A DNA stretch of 64,000 nucleotides from Pseudomonas pergaminensis (lineage in GTDB: Bacteria > Pseudomonadota > Gammaproteobacteria > Pseudomonadales > Pseudomonadaceae), in NCBI RefSeq assembly GCF_024112395.2, contig NZ_CP078013.2:4154001-4218000 (forward strand), written 5' to 3'. Every line of letters starts with the position of its first letter. Positions within the stretch are counted from its first letter, which is position 1. Of the stretch, positions 43,192 through 52,219 are shown piece after piece. Made by a program: the position numbers and the translations under genes. The notes under the pieces were generated by a model, which saw nothing but the letters and a program-made list of their open reading frames with translations, made no database searches and was not told the origin of the DNA.

Positions 43192-44778
43192 TCAGGCCTG
43201 CCACCACCGCTCGATCAACCGCAACCCATCCAACTCGCCATAAGGCGCCGTCAGCGGCCCATGGTTGACCCGGTTCGAACGCGCCGCCACCGAGCTGGCA
43301 AACAGCGGCACAATCGCGCCGCCATCGTCCCGGCACAGCGCCTGCATTTCGTTGTACATCTCCTGGCGCAGCGGCGCGTTCATCTCGCCACGGGCGGCGT
43401 TGAGCAGTTGGTTGAAGCGCGGGTTGTCCCAGTGGGTTTCATTCCAGGCCGCCCCCTTGGCATAGCCGATGCTGAACATGCGGTCGGCGGTCAGGCTGCT
43501 GTACCAGAAGGAGGTGGTGAACGGCTGCTTCATCCACACATTGGAGAAGAACCCGTCGGCCGGTTCGCGTACCACATCGATGTCGATGCCGGCCTGGCGT
43601 GCCTGTTCCTTGAACAACACCGAGGCGTCCACCGCGCCGGTGTAGGCGGCGTCAGAAGCTTGCAGGCGTACCTTGAGCGACTCCACACCGGCCTTGCGCA
43701 GGTAGAAGCGCGACTTCTCCGGGTCGTAGGCACGTTGCTCAAGGGCGCTGTTGATAAAACGGCTGCCGGGCTGGATCGGATGGTCGTTGCCCACCAGACC
43801 GTAGCCATGCAGCACCGAAGCCAGAAGCGTCTCGCGGTTAATCGCGTGCTTCATTGCCATGCGGATGTCGTTGTTCTTGAACTCATTGCTGTCGCACAGC
43901 ATCGGGAAGGTGTAGTGCTGCGCGCCCTTGGTTTCTTCAATCACCAAACCGGGGTTGCGCTTGAGCAGCGCCACGGTTTTCAGGTCGACCTTGTTGATCA
44001 CATCCACCTGCCCGGTGACCAGCGCATTGACCCGCGCGGCGCCGTCGGCGATGGCCAGTAGCTCGGCGCTGGCGAAGTGCGCGCGGCCGGGTTTCCAGTA
44101 GTCGGGGTTGCGCTCCAGGTCCATGCGCACGCCGGGTTCGAAGCTTTTCAGGCGATAGCCGCTGGTGCCTACGCCGGCTTGCCAGTCAGCCACGCCGTCC
44201 TTGGCAGGCATGATCACCAAGTGGTAATCGGCGACCACGTAGGCGAAGTCAGCATTGCCCGAATGCAACTCGAACACTACCGCATCCGTACCTTTGGCCG
44301 TGACGCTGGCGACATCGCCGAGGACGGTCTTGGCGGCTGAAGTGGACTTGGCGTCGAGGTGATGATTGATCGACGCCACCACATCCTCGGCGGCCAGGCT
44401 CTTGCCGTTGTGAAAGGTCACGCCGGGGCGCAAGTAGAAGGTCCACACCCGCGCATCGGGCGTGGATTCGAACCGTTCGGCCAATTCGGGAATCGCGCTG
44501 CCATCCACCGCGATTTCGGTGAGGGTGTTGTACACCGCCGAAAAGCCGACAAAGGTGAAGGTGTCGACCCAGGAGCCAGGGTCGCGGGAATCGGTGGTAC
44601 TGCCTCCGGCCAGGCCCAGGCGCAACACGCCGCCAGGCTTGGGCGTGGCTTCGGCGGCAAAGGCGTGCAACGGCAGGCCCATGGAAAACGCCGCCGCCAC
44701 CGCACCGGCCACGGCGCTGTGTTTGAGAAAGTCCCGTCGGTGCATCGCTTGAGTCATTTTGTTGTTGTTTTCGCTCAC
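43192..44778 (-). CDS. ABC transporter substrate-binding protein (peptide/DppA family), Tat-type signal
   Basis: 528 residues of the SBP_bac_5 family: GGVLRLGLAGGSTTDSRDPG early in the mature part, then RVWTFYLRPGVTFHNGKSL (cluster hallmark). The N terminus has a twin-arginine motif, RRDFLKHSAVAGAVAAAFSM, ahead of a hydrophobic stretch and an AFA cleavage site, so export by Tat is likely. Start is GTG at 44778 with AGAGGAG; ATG at 44757 would also keep the signal. The ligand may be a small peptide or an unrelated acid or amide, as this family is broad. Confidence 0.87.
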   Translation of the reverse strand: MSENNNKMTQAMHRRDFLKHSAVAGAVAAAFSMGLPLHAFAAEATPKPGGVLRLGLAGGSTTDSRDPGSWVDTFTFVGFSAVYNTLTEIAVDGSAIPELAERFESTPDARVWTFYLRPGVTFHNGKSLAAEDVVASINHHLDAKSTSAAKTVLGDVASVTAKGTDAVVFELHSGNADFAYVVADYHLVIMPAKDGVADWQAGVGTSGYRLKSFEPGVRMDLERNPDYWKPGRAHFASAELLAIADGAARVNALVTGQVDVINKVDLKTVALLKRNPGLVIEETKGAQHYTFPMLCDSNEFKNNDIRMAMKHAINRETLLASVLHGYGLVGNDHPIQPGSRFINSALEQRAYDPEKSRFYLRKAGVESLKVRLQASDAAYTGAVDASVLFKEQARQAGIDIDVVREPADGFFSNVWMKQPFTTSFWYSSLTADRMFSIGYAKGAAWNETHWDNPRFNQLLNAARGEMNAPLRQEMYNEMQALCRDDGGAIVPLFASSVAARSNRVNHGPLTAPYGELDGLRLIERWWQA

Positions 44779-44797
44779 GGTGTTGCTCCTCTAAAGA

Positions 44798-46405
44798 TCA
44801 ACAGGCACAGGCATGTTTCAACTCGATCAGGGTCACGCCATTGCGTTTGAACCCATTGCGCAGGTCCGTCTGCAGCTCGTCCAGGTTGCGGGGCTGGTTC
44901 ACGGTGCAGCCGAATGCCTGGGCGAACAGTGCGAAATCCGGGTTGCGTGGCAGCACGCCGATGGGTTCGATATCCAGGTCGAGCATGTCGTCGCGGATCT
45001 GGCCGAGGGCGTCGTTATTCCACAGCAGCACCACCAGCGGGCTGTCCAACTCCTCGACGGCAGTGGCCAGTTCCTGGGCGGTGTAGAGAAAACCGCCATC
45101 GCCCACCAGCACCAGGCCCGGTCGTTGCGGCGCGCCGAATTTGGCGCCAATACCCGCCGGCAGGCCATAGCCCAAGGTGCCGTAGCCGGTGGGATGCAGC
45201 CAGCTTCGAGGGGCGCGACTGCGGTAGGCGTAGTTGCCGGTGTAGGCCAACTGGGTCATGTCGCTGCTCACAAAGGCGTTGGCCGGAAGCTCGGCTGCAA
45301 TGCGGTCGAGAATGGCTTGGTGGATGGACTGCAAGGGGCCGTGGCCCGACTCGACCGCCTGCAGCAAGGCAGACACCTTCGCGATGGCGTCATCCGCGTT
45401 ACGCGGGGTGGACGGCAGGCGTTCCAACAAGGCTTGAACGGTCTGGCGGGCATCGCCGTGCAGCGCCACGGCACAGGGGTAGAAGTCATTGAACTTGCGC
45501 GGGTCGATGTCGACCCGCAGCAGCTCACCGCCGAGGGGCAGACGCTCGCGCCAATAGTCGGTGTCGGCCATTTCCGTACCCACCGCCAGCACCACATCCG
45601 CCTCGCTGATCAGTTGCCAGCCCGGAGCGACACACAGGGTGGAACCCGCATTGAGCGGGTCGTCGACCGGTAACAAGCCCTTGCCCGCCACACTGGTAAA
45701 GAAGGGCGCCGCCAAGTGAGTGCTCAAGCGCTGCAACGCCTCGCCCGCCCCCAGTGCACCGCCGCCGGCAATGATCATTGGCCGCTTGGCCACCGAGAGC
45801 TTGGCCGCGGCCTGATCCAAGGCTTCAGCAGAAGGCAGGCCGCGACCTGGGCGACGCACCACCTCGTGGCTCCAGTCGCGCTTGATCGGCGCGGCCAACA
45901 CATCCAGCGGCACCGAAATATGCACTGGGCGTGGTCGCTCACTGTCGAACACCGCGAAGGCGCGGGCGACCAGCTCGGGCAAATCCTCCGCGCTCAACGC
46001 CACCGCCGAAAACGCCGTGATCGGCGCGGTGATCGCACGCTGGTCCTGGGTTTCGTGCAGGCTGCCCCACCCTTTGCCGAGGCTGGCGGTGCTGTTGACG
46101 CTGGAGATCACCAACATCGGAATCGAGTCGGCATAGGCCTGGCCTATAGCGGTGGCCGCATTGGTCACGCCAGGGCCTGTAATCACAAAGCACACGCCCG
46201 GCTTGCCGCTGACCCTGGCATAGCCGTCGGCCATGAAACCGGCGCCTTGCTCATGGCGCGTGAGCACATGCCGAATGCCACTGCCGGGCAGGCCGCGATA
46301 CAGTTCCAGGGTATGCACGCCGGGAATGCCGAACACCGTGTCGACGCCATACTGCGCCAGCAACCGCACCAGGGCCTGGCCGCCGGTCATGGTTTTATCG
46401 TGCAT
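44798..46405 (-). CDS. Thiamine-diphosphate-dependent enzyme, AruI/acetolactate-synthase-like (2-oxoacid decarboxylase candidate)
   Basis: 535 residues with the three-domain ThDP build: N-terminal FGIPGVHTLELYRGL and the activating Glu in LTRHEQGAGFMADGYAR; a central DHS-like domain; C-terminal GDGGFLYTAQELATAVEE followed by LWNND (the GDG...N motif binding Mg-ThDP). The pattern resembles AruI (5-guanidino-2-oxopentanoate decarboxylase) and other acetolactate-synthase-like proteins. It would decarboxylate a 2-oxoacid or join/cleave C-C bonds. ATG at 46405 has AGGAG 6 bases upstream; it overlaps the preceding gene by 11 bases. The protein ends in an unusual HACAC tail. Confidence 0.85.
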   Translation of the reverse strand: MHDKTMTGGQALVRLLAQYGVDTVFGIPGVHTLELYRGLPGSGIRHVLTRHEQGAGFMADGYARVSGKPGVCFVITGPGVTNAATAIGQAYADSIPMLVISSVNSTASLGKGWGSLHETQDQRAITAPITAFSAVALSAEDLPELVARAFAVFDSERPRPVHISVPLDVLAAPIKRDWSHEVVRRPGRGLPSAEALDQAAAKLSVAKRPMIIAGGGALGAGEALQRLSTHLAAPFFTSVAGKGLLPVDDPLNAGSTLCVAPGWQLISEADVVLAVGTEMADTDYWRERLPLGGELLRVDIDPRKFNDFYPCAVALHGDARQTVQALLERLPSTPRNADDAIAKVSALLQAVESGHGPLQSIHQAILDRIAAELPANAFVSSDMTQLAYTGNYAYRSRAPRSWLHPTGYGTLGYGLPAGIGAKFGAPQRPGLVLVGDGGFLYTAQELATAVEELDSPLVVLLWNNDALGQIRDDMLDLDIEPIGVLPRNPDFALFAQAFGCTVNQPRNLDELQTDLRNGFKRNGVTLIELKHACAC

Positions 46406-48503
46406 GTTCATCTCCTAGACGAATCAATGCATCGACCGCCACGGCGCCCTGGGCATTGACCAACAATGGGTTGACATCCAACTCCAGCAACTGCCCGGCG
46501 TTGGCGCAGGCGTAATCGGCGACCGCGCGGATCGCTGCCACCAACGCGTCCATGTCCGCCCGGTCTCGACCGCGAAAACCGTGCAGCAACGCGGCGCTGC
46601 GCAGGCTGAACAGGGCATTGCGGATTGCGCTGTCGGTGGTGGGCAGCAGCAAGCTGCGGCTGTCCTTGAGCAATTCGACCAGGATGCCGCCGGCGCCAAT
46701 GACCAGCGCCAGGCCAAAATCGTTTTCGCGCTTGATGCCCACGATCAACTCGGCCAGCGGTGGTGCAGCCATGGACTCCAGCAGCAGTTGGTCAAAGGCG
46801 ACACCCGGCGCATAAGCCGCGATGTGCTCGCGCATCTGCGCCAGTGCGGTGGTCAGCGCCATACCGTTTTGCAGGTTGAGCACCACGGCACCGGCTTCGG
46901 TCTTATGCGGCAGCTGGGTGCTGACTGCCTTGAGCACCAGCGGATAACCCAGTAGTTCTGCATCGCTGACAGCCCTTCCCGGCGTGCTCAGCACCCCGGC
47001 GGGCGTAGTCAGGCCGAATGCACGCAACGCCTGCTTGGAGGCCCATTCGTCGAGCGCCTCGCCGCTGCCCGTAAGGCCTTGGGGGCACAGCGGTTCGAGG
47101 ATCGATTCGCCCCGCTCCAGCAAGACGCGTCGGTTGTTCTGGTAGTCGGCAATCCGCCCCCAGGCCGCCAGTGCGTCTTCAACTCCCTGCAACGCCGCAA
47201 TGCCTTGGGCATGCAGGCGCTCACGGGCATGAGCCGGCAGCAATTCGGGAAAGGCTGAGGTGACAAAGCCGGGCTTGCCATGGCGACTGACCGCGTTACA
47301 GAACAGCTCCAACAGCAGGTCGCACTCCTGGCGCTCGCCCGTGAATTCGGCGGGGTAATCCAGCACCAGCATGGCGGCATCGGCTTCGGTGCGCAGGGCG
47401 GTGTCGAGCATGGTGTTCAGGGCTTCACGGTTGCCCCAGATGGCGGTCGTGAAATCCAGCGGGTTGACCAGGTTGGCATAGCTGGGCAATACCTGCGCCA
47501 GCTCACTGCGCTGGCGTTCATCGAGCTTGGGCAGGGCCAGGTGATTGCGCTCGGCATAGTCGGCAATCAGCCCCGCATCGCCTCCGGAACAGGCCAATGC
47601 GATCAGGCTATTGCCCGCAGGAAGATTGCCGCACGCCGCAGCCTTGAGGGTTTCGACAAAACTCACCGGCCCGCTGACGCGGATCACGCCCAGCCGTGCG
47701 AACAGGCTGTCGTACAGAACGTCGGAGCCGGACAGCGAACTGGTATGACTCAAGGCCAGCTCGGCACCGATCTGCGAGACACCGGTTTTCAACGCGATAA
47801 TCGGAATGCCTTTCTCCAGCGCTTTGTGCGCTGCGCGGGCAAACCCCGGCACGTTCTTCAAGCCTTCCAAGTGCAGACCGATAGCGGTGACGCGCGGCTC
47901 ATCGAGCAGCACATCCATCAATTCCGCAACGCCCAATTGCGCCTGGTTACCCACCGAGGCCATGTAGGCCACCGGCAGCGAACGGTCGCTCATCGACAGG
48001 TTGTAGGCGAAGTTGCCGCTTTGGGTCAGCACCGCTACGCCCTGCTCTACCGCCTTGCCGCCGTGGGCTACCGGCCAGAGTGCCGAGCAGTGCAGGTAGT
48101 CCAGCAAGCCGTAGCAGTTGGGGCCGAGCAAGGCCATGTCACCCGCCGCCGTCAAGAGCTGTTGCTGCATGACCGCCCCGCTGGCCCCGGTTTCGGCAAA
48201 GCCCGAGGCATAGCAGATGGCGCCGCCCGTGCCGATGGCCGCGAGTTCGGCGACGCAGGTCAACGTGAGTTCGCGGTTGGTGGCGATAAATACCGCGTCC
48301 GGCCCACAGGGTAAGTCGGCAACATGGCGCACACAGGGGACGCCATCGAGGCTGTCATGCTGCGGGTTGACCAGCCACATGGGCCCGGTGAACCCGCCAT
48401 CGGCGCAGCGCTTGAGCGCACGCGCCATGCTGCGCCCGCCGACGAAGGCCAGGTGCCGGGGCGCCAGCAGGCGCTTGAGATTGTCGCGAATAGCCTGGGA
48501 CAT
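46395..48503 (-). CDS. NDP-forming acyl-CoA synthetase (acetate--CoA ligase family)
   Basis: 702 residues. An N-terminal CoA-binding domain (RHLAFVGGRSMARALKRCADGG), succinyl-CoA-ligase-like domains (GVAVLTQSGNFAYNLSMSDR; GLHLEGLKNVPGFARAAHKA) and a C-terminal ATP-grasp domain (GYPLVLKAVSTQLPHKTEAG). The phospho-histidine region of the ADP-forming type is expected in the fused layout. It would link an acyl-CoA to nucleotide hydrolysis or synthesis, feeding the acyl-CoA dehydrogenase and hydratase encoded just upstream. GGAG ribosome site. Confidence 0.87.
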   Translation of the reverse strand: MSQAIRDNLKRLLAPRHLAFVGGRSMARALKRCADGGFTGPMWLVNPQHDSLDGVPCVRHVADLPCGPDAVFIATNRELTLTCVAELAAIGTGGAICYASGFAETGASGAVMQQQLLTAAGDMALLGPNCYGLLDYLHCSALWPVAHGGKAVEQGVAVLTQSGNFAYNLSMSDRSLPVAYMASVGNQAQLGVAELMDVLLDEPRVTAIGLHLEGLKNVPGFARAAHKALEKGIPIIALKTGVSQIGAELALSHTSSLSGSDVLYDSLFARLGVIRVSGPVSFVETLKAAACGNLPAGNSLIALACSGGDAGLIADYAERNHLALPKLDERQRSELAQVLPSYANLVNPLDFTTAIWGNREALNTMLDTALRTEADAAMLVLDYPAEFTGERQECDLLLELFCNAVSRHGKPGFVTSAFPELLPAHARERLHAQGIAALQGVEDALAAWGRIADYQNNRRVLLERGESILEPLCPQGLTGSGEALDEWASKQALRAFGLTTPAGVLSTPGRAVSDAELLGYPLVLKAVSTQLPHKTEAGAVVLNLQNGMALTTALAQMREHIAAYAPGVAFDQLLLESMAAPPLAELIVGIKRENDFGLALVIGAGGILVELLKDSRSLLLPTTDSAIRNALFSLRSAALLHGFRGRDRADMDALVAAIRAVADYACANAGQLLELDVNPLLVNAQGAVAVDALIRLGDEHAR

Positions 48504-48521
48504 AAGCGTTCTCCGCGCCGA

Positions 48522-49682
48522 TCAGCGCAACAGCGGCCGCAACAGTTCACGGGCAATGATATGGCGCTGGATTTCCGAGGTGCCCTCCCAGATCCGCTCG
48601 ATCCGCGCGTTGCGCCAGATGCGTTCCACTGGCCCTTCGTCCATCAAGCCCATTCCGCCGAAAATCTGCACCGCCTCGTCAGCGACCTTGCCCAGGGTTT
48701 CACTGGCAAACAGCTTGGCCATGCCGGCCTCGCCGTCGGTCATGGTGCCCTGGTCCATCTTCCAGGCGGTGTGCAGGGTCAGCAGTTCGGCTGCGCGAAT
48801 CTGCGTGGCCATGTCCGCCAACTTGAAGCTCACGCCTTGATAGGTGCCGATGGGCTGGCCGAATTGCTTGCGGTCCGCCGCCCATTGCAGCGACACCTCC
48901 AGCGCGCGCTGGGCCTGGCCGACGCAGTTGGCGGCGACCATCACGCGGCCGGCGGTGAGCCAGGCATTGGCCACGTCCCAACCCTTGCCCACTTCGCCCA
49001 GTACTTTGGAGGCCGGGACACGGCAGTCGTCGAAGAACATTTCATAGGTGTGGTAGCCCCGGTTGCTCACGCATTTGGGGCCACGGCGGATGGTCATGCC
49101 GGGGGTGCCACGATCCACCAGGAACGAGGTCACGGCGTTGCGCTGCCGGCCATTGTGTTCATAGGTATCGGTGACCGCGAACACAATGGCGAAATCGGCG
49201 TGCCCGGCATGACTGATAAAGTGCTTGCTGCCATTCATCACGAAGTCATCACCCCTGCGCACCGCACGGGTCTTGATGGCGTTGGCATCGGAACCGGCGC
49301 CGGGTTCGGTGAGGGCAAAGCAGTCGATTTTCTTGCCCTGCACGCACGGCAACAAGTAGTCGCCAATCTGTGACCCCGTGCACGCCATCAAGATCTTGGA
49401 CGGCCGTGCGACAAACACGTGCAGTGCCCACGAGACCTTCGACAACTCCCTCTCGATCAGGGCCTGGGACAGGTAATCCAGGCCTCCACCACCCACCTCT
49501 TCCGGCATGTTGAACGCGTAGAAACCGGCGGCAATCGCCTTGTCGCGAATCTGTGCAGCCAGTTCGGGCGAGACCTCATCGGCACGGTCCACCGCCTCCT
49601 CATGAGGCAACAATTCCTTGGCAACAAAACTGCGTACCGCGTCCACCAACATGTCTTGTTCTTGGCTGAGTTGGAAATTCAT
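48522..49682 (-). CDS. Acyl-CoA dehydrogenase
   Basis: 386 residues, full length: MNFQLSQEQDMLVDAVRSF, FALTEPGAGSDANAIKTRA (FAD/substrate loop), NGSKHFISHAGHADFAIVF, and RIERIWEGTSEIQRHIIARE at the end. It introduces the 2,3-double bond into an acyl-CoA and passes electrons to ETF. The neighbouring hydratase and acyl-CoA synthetase make a short beta-oxidation-like module. Chain-length preference is not evident; similar proteins act on short or branched acyl-CoAs. Confidence 0.9.
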   Translation of the reverse strand: MNFQLSQEQDMLVDAVRSFVAKELLPHEEAVDRADEVSPELAAQIRDKAIAAGFYAFNMPEEVGGGGLDYLSQALIERELSKVSWALHVFVARPSKILMACTGSQIGDYLLPCVQGKKIDCFALTEPGAGSDANAIKTRAVRRGDDFVMNGSKHFISHAGHADFAIVFAVTDTYEHNGRQRNAVTSFLVDRGTPGMTIRRGPKCVSNRGYHTYEMFFDDCRVPASKVLGEVGKGWDVANAWLTAGRVMVAANCVGQAQRALEVSLQWAADRKQFGQPIGTYQGVSFKLADMATQIRAAELLTLHTAWKMDQGTMTDGEAGMAKLFASETLGKVADEAVQIFGGMGLMDEGPVERIWRNARIERIWEGTSEIQRHIIARELLRPLLR

Positions 49683-49709
49683 GGCGCTACCTGTTCGGAG
49701 GTGTTGTTG

Positions 49710-50501
49710 TTATTTGCCGCAGAAATTCGGGAGGCGCTTTTCCATGGATGCGCGCAGGGCTTCAGCGCCGTCGGCACTGCGACCGCACAACAGGCCGGCG
49801 GCCAGTTCGGCCTGCAACTGCTCGGGCAGGCTGCGGTCGGCGCCTTCGCGGATCAGGGTTTTGGTCTGGGCGAAGGCGAAGGTCGGGCCGCTGGCCAGGC
49901 GTGCGGCCAATTCGGTGGTATGCGCCTGGAGCTGATCATCGGCGACCACTTCACCCACCAGGCCAGCGACCAGCGCGCGGTCGGCACTCCACAGCTCGTC
50001 GAGGAACAGCAGGCGCTTGGCTTGCTCGCTGCCAATCAGGCGTGGCAAGTGCCAGCTGGCGCCTGCGTCCGGCGAGTAGGCCATGCTGGTGTAGCCGGCC
50101 TTGAAGCGCGCCGATTGGGCGGCGATGCGCAGGTCGCAGCACAACGTCAGGTCCATGCCGGCGCCGACGGCCGTGCCATTGATCGCAGCAATCGTGGGTT
50201 TATCGAGGGTGTGCAGGCGGGTCATCAGCGCGTGGGCGGTTTCGGTCCAGCCGTAGGTTTCGAGGGCGCCACGGGCTTCGGCGTCGGCCCATTCGGCCAG
50301 GTCGGCACCCGCGCAGAAACTGCGACCGTTGCCGGTCAATACCACCACGCGCACCGCGGCGTCGGTGTTGAAGGCATCGAGCAAGGTGTGCAGGTGCTTG
50401 AGGGTGGGGATGTCCAAGGCGTTGCGCTGCGGGCCACGGTTGAGGGTGATCCAGGCAACGCCTGCTTGTACCTGACTGAGCACGGGCGAATCGGTCGTCA
50501 T
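49710..50501 (-). CDS. Enoyl-CoA hydratase/isomerase family protein
   Basis: 263 residues of the crotonase family: VAWITLNRGPQRNALDIPTL, VLTGNGRSFCAGADLAEW (CoA-binding and oxyanion hole), IAAINGTAVGAGMDLTLCCD and FKAGYTSMAYSPDAGASWHL. The catalytic-acid positions look closer to PaaG/PaaB-type members than to FadB. It is the first gene of the nine-gene operon, directly downstream of the TetR-type palindrome at 50551. Confidence 0.88.
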   Translation of the reverse strand: MTTDSPVLSQVQAGVAWITLNRGPQRNALDIPTLKHLHTLLDAFNTDAAVRVVVLTGNGRSFCAGADLAEWADAEARGALETYGWTETAHALMTRLHTLDKPTIAAINGTAVGAGMDLTLCCDLRIAAQSARFKAGYTSMAYSPDAGASWHLPRLIGSEQAKRLLFLDELWSADRALVAGLVGEVVADDQLQAHTTELAARLASGPTFAFAQTKTLIREGADRSLPEQLQAELAAGLLCGRSADGAEALRASMEKRLPNFCGK

Positions 50502-50550
50502 GGCTTCCTCGAATTATTTTATTTGGCTTGAGGGGTGCGACATGAGGCGA

Positions 50551-50570
50551 TACTAAACAAGTGTTCAGTA
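50551..50570 (-). promoter_or_regulatory. TetR-type operator
   Basis: TACTAAACAAGTGTTCAGTA: two 9-base arms with one mismatch around a central AG, 50 bases upstream of the enoyl-CoA hydratase start and downstream of the TetR gene. It is a good candidate for the binding site of that TetR protein. Confidence 0.6.
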
Positions 50571-50650
50571 AGAAGGCAATCAGCAAACCGCAAATATTTT
50601 CAAAGCGGGAAATGCCGGCCCGAACCTGGCGTTCGGGCGGCGGGATGGGC

Positions 50651-51289
50651 TCAGGGTTTGAGCTGATATCGCTGGCGGCCACCGGCCTGCAGCCCGTCCA
50701 CCCAGGCTTCACAGATTTGAATGCCCTGCTCGGGTGTGAAGGTGCCGGGGTTGAGCCCCGACTCCAGCCATAACCCGTCGAGCAATGCGCTCAAGCCGAT
50801 GGCGGCGAGGTCGGCGTCGAAGTGCTTCCAGCCCTCCTCCCTGGCCATGTCGGTCAGCGCCGAACGCATGATGGTGCGGTACTCGCCGTAGGAATGCTCG
50901 TGGGCCAGGTTGATTGCCGGCGCCGTCTTTACCGCGCCCCAGAACACCAGCCAGGCGTCCAGCAGGTGCGGGTCGAGCAATTCGGCGGAAAACGAGCCAC
51001 GGAACAACGCCGACAGACGCTCCCTGGGGTTCGGCGGTGCCTTGGCCATGGTCTCGCGCAGCAGGCTCATGACCTGGCCGGTGATGGTCCGGTAGGCCTC
51101 GGCCACCAGTTCATCCTTGCCCGAATAGTGATGGCTGATCAGCCCCACCGACACCCCGGCCTCGGCGCTGATCTTGCGGATCGACGCGCCCTGGAAACCA
51201 TCACGCTTGAGGCACGTGAGCGTGGCCTGCACCAGCGTGGCCTTGCGCACTTCCGGCTCCATCCTGGAAAAACGGGATTCCTGGGTCAT
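50651..51289 (-). CDS. TetR-family transcriptional regulator (BetI-like)
   Basis: 212 residues. Helix-turn-helix at about 12-60: RKATLVQATLTCLKRDGFQG, then IRKISAEAGVSVGLISHHYS, typical of TetR and especially BetI-like members; the C-terminal domain contains LLDAWLVFWGAV and LSALLDGLWLES, also BetI-like. It sits just upstream of and in line with the nine-gene operon, with a palindrome between, so it probably represses that operon. The effector is unknown, perhaps an acyl-CoA or the imported substrate. Confidence 0.87.
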   Translation of the reverse strand: MTQESRFSRMEPEVRKATLVQATLTCLKRDGFQGASIRKISAEAGVSVGLISHHYSGKDELVAEAYRTITGQVMSLLRETMAKAPPNPRERLSALFRGSFSAELLDPHLLDAWLVFWGAVKTAPAINLAHEHSYGEYRTIMRSALTDMAREEGWKHFDADLAAIGLSALLDGLWLESGLNPGTFTPEQGIQICEAWVDGLQAGGRQRYQLKP

Positions 51290-51330
51290 ACGGCGGTGTC
51301 CTTGGGTTGAGTCGGCAGCACGACTCTACA

Positions 51331-52089
51331 TCAGTCGCGATACCCCGGCGACACCCGATCCAGCATCCGCAGCAACGCCGCCCACGCCAATTGCATGGCG
51401 TCCAGGTCGACCAGCTCGCCCTCCTCCAGTGGTCGGCCAGGGTTGTTGAATTGCTGCTCGGTGTAGGCGCAGACCTCGGCAGGCGGCAGCACCAGCGGGC
51501 CGCACGCCTGGGCGGCAATCTGGATATCGCAGGCCTTCTCCAGATAGTACATGCGCAGGAACGCCTGGCTGACCGTCTCGCCGACGGTGAGCAAACCGTG
51601 GTTACGCAGCATCAGCACCGGCTTATCGCCCAGGTCCTGTACCAGCCTCTGCTGCTCATCCATGTCGAGGGCCACGCCTTCGTAGTCGTGGTAGGCGACT
51701 TTGCCGTAGAACTCCATCGAAATCTGGTTAACCGGCAACAACCCGCACGCCAACGCGGCCACCGCACAGCCTGCACGGGTGTGGGTGTGCAACACGCACT
51801 GGGCGTCTTCACGCGCACCGTGGATCGCGCTGTGGATCACAAAACCCGCCGGGTTGACCGCATAGGCGGAGGGTTCCACGGCGTGGCCGTCCAAGCCGAT
51901 CTTGACCAGGCTGGACGCGGTGATTTCGTCGAACATCAGCCCATACGGGTTGATCAGGAAGTGATGTTCAGGCCCAGGGATGCGCACCGAGATATGCGTA
52001 AAAATCAGGTCGCTCATGCGGTAGTGCGCGATCAATCGATAGCACGCGGCGAGCTGTTCACGCAGTTGTTGTTCGGTGGAGTGCGTCAT
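51331..52089 (-). CDS. Class II aldolase/adducin family protein
   Basis: 252 residues. The zinc-aldolase fold is shown by SDLIFTHISVRIPGPEHHFL, NPAGFVIHSAIHGAREDAQC, VLHTHTRAGCAVAAL (metal-binding His pair) and LRNHGLLTVGETVSQAF. Members cleave sugar phosphates or decarboxylate/dehydrate acids. Start at 52089 with GGAG; a longer upstream frame would enter the divergent promoter. It faces away from the OYE-type flavoenzyme, and both share the 33-bp palindrome at 52136. Confidence 0.86.
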   Translation of the reverse strand: MTHSTEQQLREQLAACYRLIAHYRMSDLIFTHISVRIPGPEHHFLINPYGLMFDEITASSLVKIGLDGHAVEPSAYAVNPAGFVIHSAIHGAREDAQCVLHTHTRAGCAVAALACGLLPVNQISMEFYGKVAYHDYEGVALDMDEQQRLVQDLGDKPVLMLRNHGLLTVGETVSQAFLRMYYLEKACDIQIAAQACGPLVLPPAEVCAYTEQQFNNPGRPLEEGELVDLDAMQLAWAALLRMLDRVSPGYRD

Positions 52090-52135
52090 TTTTATTCTCC
52101 AGGCACGGGTTGGTGAGGGCGACGCTAATCCAGCC

Positions 52136-52168
52136 GCCAGTAAAAAAACAAGTTGATTTTTTACTGGC
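52136..52168. promoter_or_regulatory. 33-bp near-perfect palindrome between divergent genes
   Basis: Arms GCCAGTAAAAAA (52136-52147) and TTTTTTACTGGC (52157-52168) flank the inner palindrome CAAGTTG; only one base pair is mismatched (A/A). It lies midway between the class II aldolase (start 52089) and the flavoenzyme (start 52220). The XRE-cupin protein encoded at the end of the latter operon is a likely binder. A terminator is unlikely at this position. Confidence 0.65.
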
Positions 52169-52219
52169 GCTCGCCTCCTATAGAACGATAACAATAACAG
52201 CGCCTGGAGTATTCGCACC

